This document shows, piece by piece, positions 1 through 7,598 of a stretch of 21,398 nt of DNA (the stretch's first letter is position 1; each line of letters begins with the position of its first letter). This DNA comes from JAFGSZ01 sp964492185. Lineage in GTDB: Bacteria; Bacteroidota; Bacteroidia; Bacteroidales; UBA10428. Location of the stretch: NCBI GenBank assembly GCA_964492185.1, contig CAZBJH010000054.1, positions 1-21,398 on the forward strand, given 5' to 3'. The notes below the pieces were generated by a model. It was not told where the DNA came from, did no database searches, and saw nothing but the letters and a program-made list of their open reading frames with translations. Both the position numbers and the translations under genes were made by a program.

Positions 1-99
1 TTTAAAATTTTTTTCACAACGTTAATTATTTTTAAAGGTGTTCAAGAGCTCACTTCGTTCGGTTTGCGCGCCTTGATCTCGAAAATTCTGAACAAACAC
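1..99 (-). repeat. Palindromic intergenic repeat, copy 1 (cut by window edge)
   Basis: Read on the minus strand from 99 to 1, this stretch aligns without gaps to 3765-3934 once the 71-bp insert of that copy is removed. By hand about 91 of 99 positions agree. It begins with the family end GTGTTTGTTCAG and continues past the left window edge. It holds a single copy of the 10-mer AAGAGCTCAC at 44-53, the uninterrupted form of the site that carries an insert in the 3.8-kb copy. It lies beyond the 3' end of the superoxide dismutase gene. No coding capacity is seen. Confidence 0.85.
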
Positions 100-134
100 T
101 AAGAGTTTATTGACAAACACTAAATAACCGCCAG

Positions 135-176
135 GCGTAACGCGGCAAATGGGACTTTATGGACAGACACTATTTA
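135..176 (-). repeat. Right-end fragment of the same palindromic repeat family
   Basis: This 42-bp stretch matches 9834-9875 with a single difference (T150 versus C9849) and is more distantly related to 3974-4010. It contains the family end TTATGGACAGACAC, closing at position 170. It follows directly on another family-like end (GACAAACAC, 112-120), so two or three element ends are packed between 88 and 170. The end faces the superoxide dismutase stop codon 25 bp away, the same polarity as in the other copies. Confidence 0.85.
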
Positions 177-188
177 CTATGATTTAAG

Positions 189-208
189 CCGGACTCATGC
201 TTGTCCGG
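189..208 (-). terminator. Short hairpin across the dismutase stop codon
   Basis: CCGGAC (189-194) pairs perfectly with GTCCGG (203-208) around an 8-nt loop that contains the stop codon of the dismutase gene. No T-run follows on the minus strand, so it is not a classical intrinsic terminator. It could protect the 3' end or be incidental. Confidence 0.3.
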
Positions 209-917
209 AAACCTTCATATATTTATTCGCAATAAACTCCCAGTTAACGATATTCCAGAATGCATCCACATATTCAGCACGGCGGTTCTGATACTTCAGG
301 TAATAGGCATGTTCCCATACATCAATGCACAGAAGAGGGATACCCTGCTCCTCAACAATATCCATTACCGGACTGTCCTGATTAGGGGTAGTTGTAACTT
401 TAAGTTTGCCATGTTGCAAAATAAGCCAGGCCCAGCCTGAACCAAACAAGGACTTGGCAGCCTGCGAGAATTCTTCCCTGAACCGGTCAAAAGAACCGAA
501 ATCCTCACTGATCTGATCATTCAATTCACCCTGCGGTTGACCACCGCCATCAGGACTTAGGATTTTCCAGAAAAGCTTGTGGTTAAAAAATCCACCACCA
601 TATTTTCTAATAGTATCAGGATATTTTGATGTTTCAGCAAGGATCTGCTTTGCATATTTTCCTGTTATTCCAAGGTCTTTGACAGCAGCATTAAAATTAG
701 CTGTATACCCTGCATGATGTTTCGTATGATGAACGCGCATTGTCTTCTCATCAATATATGGTTCCAGTGCATTATACGCGTAGCCCAGTTCGGGAAGTTC
801 AAATTCAACCGGTCCCTTGACCATCTGCTTAACCCACGCGTTTTTTGCCATTGCAGGAGCTGCCATTGCCGCTCCTAATCCCATTAATCCTGTTTTTATA
901 AATTCCCTTTTTTGCAT
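195..917 (-). CDS. Exported Fe/Mn-type superoxide dismutase (Mn-like signature)
   Basis: This enzyme dismutates superoxide to oxygen and hydrogen peroxide. The 240-residue protein has an N-terminal export signal (about 1-24, ending AMA) with a Tat-like start (KREFIK followed by a hydrophobic stretch), so it should work outside the cytoplasm. The mature part is a full alpha-hairpin plus alpha/beta dismutase. Metal ligands fit His63, His113 (in FFNHKLFW), Asp199 and His203 (in DVWEHAYY). Two residues used to tell Mn from Fe forms point to Mn: Gly109 where Fe enzymes carry Gln, and Gln180 in the PNQD motif. Metal preference from sequence alone is uncertain and cambialistic activity is possible. 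A TAnnTTTG box lies 38 bp upstream of the ATG, so the gene is probably transcribed alone. Palindromic repeats follow its stop codon. Confidence 0.93.
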   Translation of the reverse strand: MQKREFIKTGLMGLGAAMAAPAMAKNAWVKQMVKGPVEFELPELGYAYNALEPYIDEKTMRVHHTKHHAGYTANFNAAVKDLGITGKYAKQILAETSKYPDTIRKYGGGFFNHKLFWKILSPDGGGQPQGELNDQISEDFGSFDRFREEFSQAAKSLFGSGWAWLILQHGKLKVTTTPNQDSPVMDIVEEQGIPLLCIDVWEHAYYLKYQNRRAEYVDAFWNIVNWEFIANKYMKVSGQA

Positions 918-954
918 AAAATGCTATTTTACAAGTGTTTTACTTAATCATTAA

Positions 955-962
955 CAAACTTA
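955..962 (-). promoter_or_regulatory. Bacteroidota -7 promoter box for the dismutase gene
   Basis: On the minus strand this reads TAAGTTTG, a perfect match to the Bacteroidota primary sigma -7 consensus TAnnTTTG, 37 bp before the dismutase ATG. I see no clear TTTG -33 element at the expected spacing, so the call rests on the -7 box and its position. Confidence 0.5.
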
Positions 963-1017
963 CAAAAAAAATGTTTAGCAGGATAATCGGTTGGTATAAT
1001 GAATATTAACATAAGGA

Positions 1018-2388
1018 TCATTTCTTCATCAGCCTGTCCGGCAATTCATCAGCCGGAAACCTATTCTGCTCGCCGTTCTTCATATCTTTAAGGGTTATCA
1101 TTCCTTCCTTTATTTCTTCTTCTCCGGCCAGGGCAACATACTCAACATCCTTTTTGTTTGCATAGGCCATTTGCTTTTTTAGTTTTACCGGATCGGGATA
1201 TATCTCGGCACTGATCCTATACTCATGCAAACGCCTGAGTATTTTCATACAATAATCCGCTTCAACAGTGCCAAAATTGATAAACATAAGCTTTACCCCT
1301 CCTGAAACATCGGGTGGAAATAATGATAATTGTTCCATAACATCATATATCCTGTCGGCACCAAACGAAATACCCACGCCGGATACATCTTCCATTCCAA
1401 AGATCCCGGTCAGGTCATCATACCGTCCTCCACCGCATATACTTCCAATTTCAACATCAAGAGCTTTCACCTCTATAATAGCACCCGTATAATAATCAAG
1501 CCCGCGCGCCAGTGTCAGATCGGGCTCAATATTTATGCTATTATCAGTTGACGTAAAATATCGTAAAATTGTTTCAATCTCATCCAGCCCTTTTAATCCG
1601 TTTTCCGAATCCTTCAGCATGGCCCGCAGAAAATTGATCTTTTCATTCACGTTTCCGGCAAATTCCAAAACAGGTTTCAGCTTTTCCAGGCTATCTTCTG
1701 AAAGCCCTTTATTCCGCAATTCCATTATCACTTTCTCCAAACCAGTTTTATCGATCTTATCAATGGCAACAGTGATATCTGTCATTTTATCCGGGCAACC
1801 TATTGCCCCGGCTATTCCCGCGAGTATTTTACGGTTATTGATCTTAACGGATATCCGGATGGAAAGACGTGAAAAAACCTCTTTAATTATATGGATAAGT
1901 TCCACCTCGTTGAGCAATGAGTTACTGCCTATCACATCCGCATCGCATTGATAAAATTCCCGGTATCTTCCTCTCTGGGGCCTGTCGGCCCTCCATACCG
2001 GTTGTATCTGATAACGCTTGAAGGGAAAATTGATCTCGTGCCTGTGCTGAACAATATAACGCGCAAAAGGCACGGTAAGATCATAACGCAGGCCCTTTTC
2101 AGCTATCTTTAATGCAAGTTTTCCCGGATCAGGTGAAGACATTTCATTCTCCTGAACACCAGACAGATAATCACCCGAGTTCAAAATCTTAAACAGCAGC
2201 TTATCCCCTTCTTCACCATATTTACCTAAAAGTGTTGATAAATTCTCCATTGCAGGGGTTTCAACCGGGGCATAACCATATATCCTAAAAACCTCCTCGA
2301 TGGTTGAAAAAATATATTTCCGCCCGGCCGCCTCTTTCGGTCCAAAATCCCTTGTCCCACGCGGTGTAGATGGTTTCTGTACTGCCAT
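1018..2388 (-). CDS. hisS: Histidine--tRNA ligase
   Basis: This cytoplasmic class II aminoacyl-tRNA synthetase charges tRNA-His. It has 456 residues from the ATG at 2388 (MAVQKPSTPRGTRDF). The frame stays open upstream to 2481, but that extension is hydrophobic and unlike the family, and the ATG at 2388 follows a promoter box. Recognisable parts are the N-terminal PRGTRDF motif, the RYDLTVPFARY segment (101-111), class II motif 2 in the FKRYQIQPVWRADRPQRGR region (123-141), the HisRS-specific LARGLDYYT motif (293-301), a GGGRYD glycine cluster (319-324) and a C-terminal anticodon-binding domain. The 200-280 region is longer than in the short E. coli-type enzyme, as in other Bacteroidota HisRS. 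It is separated from the dismutase gene by 100 bp that carry that gene's promoter. Confidence 0.97.
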   Translation of the reverse strand: MAVQKPSTPRGTRDFGPKEAAGRKYIFSTIEEVFRIYGYAPVETPAMENLSTLLGKYGEEGDKLLFKILNSGDYLSGVQENEMSSPDPGKLALKIAEKGLRYDLTVPFARYIVQHRHEINFPFKRYQIQPVWRADRPQRGRYREFYQCDADVIGSNSLLNEVELIHIIKEVFSRLSIRISVKINNRKILAGIAGAIGCPDKMTDITVAIDKIDKTGLEKVIMELRNKGLSEDSLEKLKPVLEFAGNVNEKINFLRAMLKDSENGLKGLDEIETILRYFTSTDNSINIEPDLTLARGLDYYTGAIIEVKALDVEIGSICGGGRYDDLTGIFGMEDVSGVGISFGADRIYDVMEQLSLFPPDVSGGVKLMFINFGTVEADYCMKILRRLHEYRISAEIYPDPVKLKKQMAYANKKDVEYVALAGEEEIKEGMITLKDMKNGEQNRFPADELPDRLMKK

Positions 2389-2424
2389 ATTACAATAAAA
2401 AAAATAAAACATTACGGGTTCGCA

Positions 2425-2432
2425 CAAAAGTA
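2425..2432 (-). promoter_or_regulatory. Bacteroidota -7 promoter box for hisS
   Basis: The minus-strand octamer TACTTTTG fits TAnnTTTG exactly. It lies 36 bp before the chosen hisS ATG at 2388 and inside the rejected upstream extension, which supports the shorter start. The -33 element is not obvious. Confidence 0.55.
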
Positions 2433-2501
2433 CTATTATTTTGCAAAATAAAGTAACACCCCTTATTAAGCTTGTGGACAATAATTAGCTGAAAAACCCT
2501 T

Positions 2502-3749
2502 TTACCGTTCACTTTTCTTTATACGAAAAAAAGGCATCAGCACCAATATAAATGCACTGACAACTACCAAAGCCGCTCCCACTCCAAGCCATTCGGCAAA
2601 CAATCCGATAATAAATGCCAATATTGCCCCAAACAGGTCTTTAACCTGGGATTCAACTGAAAGCACAGATGCCTGTATATCGGCATCAAACAATTCTGAA
2701 ATACCGGCTATGGCTGCAGGTCTGCGTAAATTCTCGATAACATATACCCCGACAAAAAATACCACAGCGATCATGCTTATCTCAAGTCCGTAGAAAAGAC
2801 CCGAAAGACCGCCTGCGAGCAAACCGGTCACCAGCAGCCCGTTCATCGCCCCGGAACCGTGTCCCGCGAACTCCACCATTCTGCCCGAGTTACGTGAAGC
2901 ATATGAAGTAATAAAGTATAAAACAAAATAAACCACTCCTATAACAATTGCTTCACGATTATATTCTCCAAATCCCGTTAAAAAAGGTATTGAAAGGGCC
3001 ACCGTGCTCAATACAGGCTGCAGGTAATCCTTAACGGCTGTAAAATACCCGCTGTGTGAAGATAAATTGGATACGGCTCTTAATACTTTAACATCACCAA
3101 AAGACCTGAATGTAGAAACAAATGTCCCCTTCAGTCGCTGTAACAAAGTTTTTGCATCTGCATTATTTTTTGTCCCTTCAAGGAAGGAAGGATACGAGAT
3201 CAGTAAAACAATACCGGCCAGATAAGGAATGCCAGTATATAAAAAAACCTCCTGATAATTGCTTCCGGCAAGGATAAGTCCTGCCGCTATAAGTGATGAT
3301 ACAGCAGATCCTGCCTGGGACCATGACCGGGTATGACCGTAATAATGTGCCTTCTGATCCTGCCAGTTATTGATTTTAAGATATTCAAAGATCATTGCCT
3401 TGTGTGTTCCGGTACGAAAGGCATCACCCAAAGCAAAAATAAATGTAGCTGCCAGGATTAAGATGTAATTTCCTGCTAAATAATATGCCAGAAAAGATCC
3501 CAGGTACATTATATAAGAAAAAATCATCGACCTTCTTCTTCCCAGGGTATCTGCTATTATACCGCTGGGAATTTCAAACACCACCCGTACTATCATCCGG
3601 AGAGAATATACAGTACCCACCTCAACCCAGGAAAGCCCTTTTTCTTTTAGAAAAAGAATAAAAAACGGCTCAAAAAACTTAAGATTTTTTAAAAAACCAT
3701 ACAGGCAAAACTTATAATACTGAATATTCTTTTTAAAAGTAGCCGGCAT
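2502..3749 (-). CDS. Major facilitator superfamily transporter, substrate unknown
   Basis: This is a 415-residue inner-membrane protein with about 12 hydrophobic segments and a cytoplasmic loop near 185-215, the usual MFS size and plan. The loop between helices 2 and 3 carries the MFS signature GIIADTLGRRR (63-73, the G-x3-D-x2-GRR type). A GDAFRTGTHKAMIFEYL segment follows helix 4. Neighbouring genes give no clue to substrate: hisS lies downstream in the same direction, 113 bp away with its own promoter. The ATG at 3749 is only 15 bp from the end of a palindromic repeat, so the native promoter of this gene, if it lies between it and the barrel gene upstream, has been displaced or must lie inside the repeat. 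Confidence 0.88.
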   Translation of the reverse strand: MPATFKKNIQYYKFCLYGFLKNLKFFEPFFILFLKEKGLSWVEVGTVYSLRMIVRVVFEIPSGIIADTLGRRRSMIFSYIMYLGSFLAYYLAGNYILILAATFIFALGDAFRTGTHKAMIFEYLKINNWQDQKAHYYGHTRSWSQAGSAVSSLIAAGLILAGSNYQEVFLYTGIPYLAGIVLLISYPSFLEGTKNNADAKTLLQRLKGTFVSTFRSFGDVKVLRAVSNLSSHSGYFTAVKDYLQPVLSTVALSIPFLTGFGEYNREAIVIGVVYFVLYFITSYASRNSGRMVEFAGHGSGAMNGLLVTGLLAGGLSGLFYGLEISMIAVVFFVGVYVIENLRRPAAIAGISELFDADIQASVLSVESQVKDLFGAILAFIIGLFAEWLGVGAALVVVSAFILVLMPFFRIKKSER

Positions 3750-3764
3750 TTTTTATCACTCTAA

Positions 3765-4008
3765 GTGTTTGTTCAGAATGTTCGGGATCAAGGCGCGTGA
3801 ACCGAACGAAGTGAGCTCTTTAACTCATTTAAAAGTGAGTTTTGGAACACTTTTAAATGAGTTAAAGAACTTATTATAAAAGTGAGCTCTTGAACACCTT
3901 TAAAAATAAAACACGTTGTGAAAAACATTTTAAACCGCGGTATACTAAAGTATTTGAGGATTTAAAATGTGAGCAGCAACGCGGATATCGGACATTATGG
4001 ACAGACAC
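3765..4008 (-). repeat. Palindromic intergenic repeat, copy 2, with a nested insert
   Basis: This 244-bp non-coding element has inverted ends GTGTTTGTTCAG (3765) and, as reverse complement of the other side, GTGTCTGTCCAT (ending 4008). Inside, CATTTTAAA near 3926 pairs with TTTAAAATG near 3961, so much of it can fold on itself. Its 3765-3934 half is about 92% identical to the reverse complement of 1-99 after a 71-bp insert is removed. Its right end abuts the stop codon of the barrel gene (4012-4014) and its left end lies 15 bp from the MFS start codon, so it fills nearly the whole gap between two co-oriented genes. Confidence 0.85.
3811..3891. mobile_element. Small palindrome inserted in repeat copy 2, with 10-bp direct repeats
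   Basis: GTGAGCTCTT occurs at 3811-3820 and again at 3882-3891. The homologous stretch at 44-53 has one copy only. The 61 bp between the direct repeats contain a 21-bp perfect inverted repeat (3817-3837 with 3848-3868, partly using the first direct repeat) and a 10-nt loop. Duplicated flank plus internal palindrome looks like insertion of a tiny non-autonomous element. Loss of 71 bp from the other copy by recombination between the 10-mers is the alternative. Confidence 0.6.
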
Positions 4009-4011
4009 TAA

Positions 4012-5382
4012 TTAATATAAGAAATTCAATCCTATATAAAGCCCGCTTATCCCATCCCGGGGATCAGCGGCTCTTCCATAGTCAACTGCAACAACAAAAT
4101 TTTCATTAAGCGCGAAATGCAGGCCGACGCCATAGCTTACATTGAGTTTTTCCTTATCATCAGGAAACAAATACATAGAACTTTCGGGTACACCGGACAG
4201 TTCAACATCATATTTCCCGGTGACCTGACCCATGTCAGTAAATGCACTTAACGCGATGTATAAGTTCTGATTCAATACTACTGTACGCAGAAATTTCCAG
4301 CGCAATTCCAAATTACCGTAAAAGAAATCCTCACCGACAATCCTGTTACGCAATATCCCCCTCAGTGTTTTGGCACCACCCAGTCCGTCGCGTGTCAGGC
4401 TCGGGGCTGTATTGAAAACAAAGGGCAACATATAATACGGCATGGTACCGCTTAGCTTAGCCTGGTAGCTGAGCCGGCAGGCTAAAGACAGTTGCCTGGG
4501 GACAAGGGTAAAATATTGGCGGTGGGTAACTGCAAAACGGCTATAGGCATAATCCCCGTTACCCAGGATAGAAGGAGCAAGAATAACCTGGGCTTCGGTC
4601 CATATACCATTCATGGGATTGGGCTCATTATCGCGTGTATCATAAATAAGCCCTGCTTTAATGATCGTTGTGTTTCCTCCCTTTACCTGATCTTCCGGAA
4701 TAACGCCCCAGTCGACATAATTGCCATACAATCCTCCGCCAATGGCAGGCAATTTATCTTCTTCATCCTTTCCCTTATTTAGTCTGTTAATATCCACTGT
4801 ATCCGTATGAATGGAATAATGTGCCAGTCCGGCCAGCCATTTGAACTCATCTCCGGTTATCTTACCCTGAAAATCAGAACGCAATCTGAGCAGTTTTCGC
4901 TCCTGCCTGTAGTAGAGTCGCGATTTGTACTTGTTATTTCCCGGACTGTCATCTTCATAATCCTGATCATACAAAGCTTCGTAGCCGTTAAAACCATAAA
5001 AATCCAATGCCCGCTCAGTGAGGTAACTGGCTTCGGCCGATACCCTGATACCGGGGATCAGATATTTGGAATCATAGGTAAACTGTGCAATACCACTTCC
5101 TTTTGTAGTCATTGAATACTCAAGATATAATGAATGGAGGTACTGTGGATAGGTGCTGCCATCACCAAAATGATAAAAGTTCACAACCGCTCCGCCTTTA
5201 AATCCGATATCAGAATCATAGGCAACAGCCGGCACTGCTCCAAAAGTCCAGCCGGTCTTGATCTTTTCTTCTTTATTCTTTTTAAGGGTATCATTATTTA
5301 TCGTATCATTCTGTGCATAAACAGTAATTACAGATGCTGCAAAAAGCAATACCAAAAAACTCAATCGGATCAAACTCATCAT
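4012..5382 (-). CDS. BamA/TamA-family (Omp85) outer membrane beta-barrel protein
   Basis: The 456-residue protein has a Sec signal peptide (about 1-23, cleavage after VYA) followed almost at once by barrel sequence. I see no POTRA repeats, so it is a short, barrel-only surface-antigen-type Omp85 relative and not the essential BamA. Support comes from the alternating amphipathic strands, the AVPAVAYDSDIGFKGGAVV opening strand (49-67), a TLRGILRNRIVG segment typical of the late barrel (a LRG-type motif, where the VRGF/Y lid-loop motif sits in BamA), and an aromatic C-terminus (GLNFLY) suited to recognition by the barrel assembly machinery. Function is unknown; similar proteins are annotated as D15-like surface antigens. 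Two adjacent ATGs (5382 and 5379) could serve as start. A palindromic repeat begins 3 bp after its stop codon. Confidence 0.85.
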   Translation of the reverse strand: MMSLIRLSFLVLLFAASVITVYAQNDTINNDTLKKNKEEKIKTGWTFGAVPAVAYDSDIGFKGGAVVNFYHFGDGSTYPQYLHSLYLEYSMTTKGSGIAQFTYDSKYLIPGIRVSAEASYLTERALDFYGFNGYEALYDQDYEDDSPGNNKYKSRLYYRQERKLLRLRSDFQGKITGDEFKWLAGLAHYSIHTDTVDINRLNKGKDEEDKLPAIGGGLYGNYVDWGVIPEDQVKGGNTTIIKAGLIYDTRDNEPNPMNGIWTEAQVILAPSILGNGDYAYSRFAVTHRQYFTLVPRQLSLACRLSYQAKLSGTMPYYMLPFVFNTAPSLTRDGLGGAKTLRGILRNRIVGEDFFYGNLELRWKFLRTVVLNQNLYIALSAFTDMGQVTGKYDVELSGVPESSMYLFPDDKEKLNVSYGVGLHFALNENFVVAVDYGRAADPRDGISGLYIGLNFLY

Positions 5383-5527
5383 AATCGGGTTTTAAACAAC
5401 GGGTAAGATAATAAATATTTTTCTATTGCACTTTCCATTATTTATAAACCAAAAGCCGAAAGGAAAAAAGTAAACAGTACTCAGTGAGCTTACAATAAAA
5501 CATAACAAACATTTATCAGTAAGAGAC

Positions 5528-5555
5528 CTGCAAGACTGCAAGACTTGCAAGACTT
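5528..5555. repeat. Short tandem repeat of CTGCAAGA
   Basis: Three imperfect units of CTGCAAGA / CTTGCAAGA lie head to tail in the 272-bp gap between the agmatinase stop and the barrel-gene start. The rest of the gap is AT-rich and holds no gene. Function unknown. Confidence 0.5.
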
Positions 5556-5608
5556 ATTTTTTTAAACAAATAAACATTTTCTTCTTAACTTCTCAATATT
5601 TAATGAAC

Positions 5609-5636
5609 CCACCCCTGTCCCTCCCAGGAGGGGACT
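5609..5636 (-). repeat. C-rich / G-rich intergenic hairpin downstream of speB
   Basis: A run of CCCACCCCTGTCCCTCC is followed by GGAGGGGAC, able to form a short GC hairpin about 20-45 bp beyond the agmatinase stop codon on the minus strand. It resembles a C-rich repeat I have seen between genes in other Bacteroidota, a recollection I could not check. It may help end transcription, but no T-run follows. Confidence 0.35.
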
Positions 5637-5654
5637 TTTCAACTCCTCAACTTC

Positions 5655-6491
5655 TCAACTAAACTTATAACTCAACATCTGATAAATAAGCTTGGCAGCA
5701 AGAAAATCCGGGGCTTTGTTATCCTTCAAAGGACATAACTCCACCACATCAAAACCTCTGAGATTACACTTTTCATTCACCAGTTTCACAAGGTGCAGCA
5801 CATCATAATAGAACAGTCCGCCCGGCTCCGGCGTGCCTGTTGCAGGCATAAGTGAAGGATCAAATACATCCAGGTCAATTGTAATATACACATCACCTTT
5901 GAGCTTATCAATAACTTTCTGCTGCCAACCGGAGGCCGGGGTCATATCGTGAGCATAAAAAGTGTTATTCTCATCAATAAAAGCCCTTTCTTCCTCACAC
6001 ATACTTCGTATACCAACCTGCACCACAGGGCACATCTCCCTGATGCGCGCCATTACACAAGCATGGTTGAACCGGGATCCCAGGTACTCCTGACGAAGGT
6101 CGCTGTGAGCATCCAACTGTAAAACCATAAGATCAGGATACTTATCTTTAAAAGCACGAACAGCACCAATGCTTACCGAGTGGTTTCCCCCGACAGGTAC
6201 AACAAACTTATCTTTATCAAGCAAACGCTGAACACCGGAATACACTTTTTCATTAAGCTCTTCCGGTGATCCTGCCTTTACCGGCCGGTCAACATGTATG
6301 CCCTGCCTGTATACTTCGGTACCTGTTTCAATATCGTACAATTCGAGATTTCCGGATACATCAATAACAGACTCCGGACCTTTGTCCGCTCCCTTCAACC
6401 ATGAACTGCCCTCATCAAAGGGAACAGGCAACAAAACAATCCCAGAGTTGTTAAATGATGTGTATTTTTCCGGTATTTCTCCAAATATCAT
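5655..6491 (-). CDS. speB: Agmatinase (ureohydrolase family)
   Basis: This enzyme hydrolyses agmatine to putrescine and urea in the cytoplasm. It is a 278-residue protein of the arginase/agmatinase fold with a binuclear Mn site. The ligands are readable: His104 in GGNHS (101-105), Asp127, His129 and Asp131 in LDAHSD, and Asp206 and Asp208 in TIDLDVFDP, followed by the family motif ATGTPEPGG (217-225). The first motif is GGNHS where GGDHS is commonest; the histidine ligand is intact. Agmatinase is preferred over arginase, guanidinobutyrase or formiminoglutamase because the gene is coupled to an arginine decarboxylase: its ATG shares one base with the upstream TGA (TGATG). The two proteins therefore form a short putrescine pathway. 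Confidence 0.9.
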   Translation of the reverse strand: MIFGEIPEKYTSFNNSGIVLLPVPFDEGSSWLKGADKGPESVIDVSGNLELYDIETGTEVYRQGIHVDRPVKAGSPEELNEKVYSGVQRLLDKDKFVVPVGGNHSVSIGAVRAFKDKYPDLMVLQLDAHSDLRQEYLGSRFNHACVMARIREMCPVVQVGIRSMCEEERAFIDENNTFYAHDMTPASGWQQKVIDKLKGDVYITIDLDVFDPSLMPATGTPEPGGLFYYDVLHLVKLVNEKCNLRGFDVVELCPLKDNKAPDFLAAKLIYQMLSYKFS

Positions 6492-7093
6492 CAGACAACG
6501 TCCTTAAATACAGGAACAAAATAATTAACAAAGCAAAGTGAAACCAATGCCGTTCCGTATTTTTTCACCGGAATAAAAGATTCGGTGATCACTTCTTTTT
6601 CATCCATTACATACTGTTCCTCAAAACCGTTTATATACAGCTCCTGCAGGCTTGCATGAAGATTTTCCTTTAACTGTTCATGTGAATAATTCCCGTTATG
6701 CTCACAAACAAGCCCACCGTAACGCTCACCGGATAGCCGGTCGTGCAACCAGGCATAAATTATGCCTGCCGACAATCGCTGACCCCGTTCGCCATTGGCT
6801 ACAGCCATTATGCTTTCCATTACTGCCCCGTGTGTGAGATGATCCGGTTTTGGGATTTTACTGGCTATGGAGGGAAGGATAGAAGAATAGGTCATAATAT
6901 TTGCCCTTTCTATTCCCGCCTTTTTAAGTGCCAGATGATACGAACCGGCGTGGTGGGTAATATCACTCTCACCGGTTCCCTTTGTTACAAAGTATTCTTT
7001 TGGAATACGATTTCCAATTACAATTCCACTTTGTGGTACTGTAATTGCAGACGTGAGTGCCTGTTCCATGGCTAGATAATCGTTATTCCTCAT
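6491..7093 (-). CDS. pdaD: Pyruvoyl-dependent arginine decarboxylase
   Basis: This enzyme converts arginine to agmatine and CO2 with a covalently bound pyruvoyl group in place of PLP. It has 200 residues from the ATG at 7093; a TTG two codons upstream would be the only longer start. The GTGESDITHHAGSYHLAL segment (39-56) and the YSSILP motif (69-74) are characteristic. Proenzymes of this family cut themselves between the two serines, here Ser70 and Ser71, and Ser71 becomes the pyruvoyl group of the alpha chain. The downstream MESIMA segment (92-97) fits the conserved catalytic region. It is first in an operon with agmatinase, and the stop codon overlaps the next start. A TATATTTG box 60 bp upstream of the ATG is a credible promoter. 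Confidence 0.92.
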   Translation of the reverse strand: MRNNDYLAMEQALTSAITVPQSGIVIGNRIPKEYFVTKGTGESDITHHAGSYHLALKKAGIERANIMTYSSILPSIASKIPKPDHLTHGAVMESIMAVANGERGQRLSAGIIYAWLHDRLSGERYGGLVCEHNGNYSHEQLKENLHASLQELYINGFEEQYVMDEKEVITESFIPVKKYGTALVSLCFVNYFVPVFKDVV

Positions 7094-7152
7094 TTTCAAC
7101 TACATAGATTAGAAATTTTTTTGTTAAACATCATTTTTTTATAAAAAGCGGA

Positions 7153-7160
7153 CAAATATA
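7153..7160 (-). promoter_or_regulatory. Bacteroidota -7 promoter box for pdaD-speB
   Basis: The minus strand reads TATATTTG, an exact TAnnTTTG match, 59 bp before the pdaD ATG in a very AT-rich leader. No clear -33 TTTG is seen at the usual distance. Confidence 0.5.
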
Positions 7161-7598
7161 TTGTTTTTGTTTATATAAATATAATTTATTAAAAAAAGAA
7201 TGCCACAAAAAACTGGCAGAAAAAGCATTAAGACAAAAATTTATCTCAGATCCTATCTCAATCCCTATCTTATACAATATCAATCATACTATCCCTCAGT
7301 TGTATGGTCAAATAATTTATTGAAAAATTATATTATTAATCGCATCATGATTAATAAATAATTTCTTAAATTTAATAGGTAATTTATTGACTGATTTTCA
7401 TTATCAGTCTCGTCAATTTATTTAAAAATTTTATAAAAATTTAAGAAAACATAATATACTTTCCTGTGTTTTTAACATTAATACAGAAAAAGAAAAAATG
7501 GTTAAAAACAAACCATACCACCTGTTATAGTCGACTAATAAATTATTGTATGATAAATAAATATAACATTTTATTTCTCGAACATAAATTAAATCATC
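7161..7598. other. AT-rich divergent intergenic region with small hairpins
   Basis: About 440 bp without a gene separate the divergent pdaD and small basic-protein transcripts. It has a perfect 7-bp stem (7389-7395 with 7403-7409, 7-nt loop) and a 9-bp inverted repeat GTTTTTAAC / GTTAAAAAC (7468-7476 with 7501-7509). Neither is followed by a clear coding start, and no strong plus-strand TAnnTTTG box was found for the genes at 7.6 kb. Translation in all frames shows only short, low-complexity ORFs that I do not support as genes. Confidence 0.4.

Noticed and set aside
2389..2481. N-terminal extension of hisS by 31 codons
   Set aside because: The extra residues are hydrophobic and have no place in HisRS, and a good promoter box lies inside them. 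ATG at 2388 gives the family start.
5528..5555. Start of a CRISPR array
   Set aside because: Units are only 8-9 bp and directly adjacent, with no spacers and no cas genes in the window.
7094..7099. TTG start two codons upstream of the pdaD ATG
   Set aside because: An ATG follows immediately and nothing favours the weaker codon.
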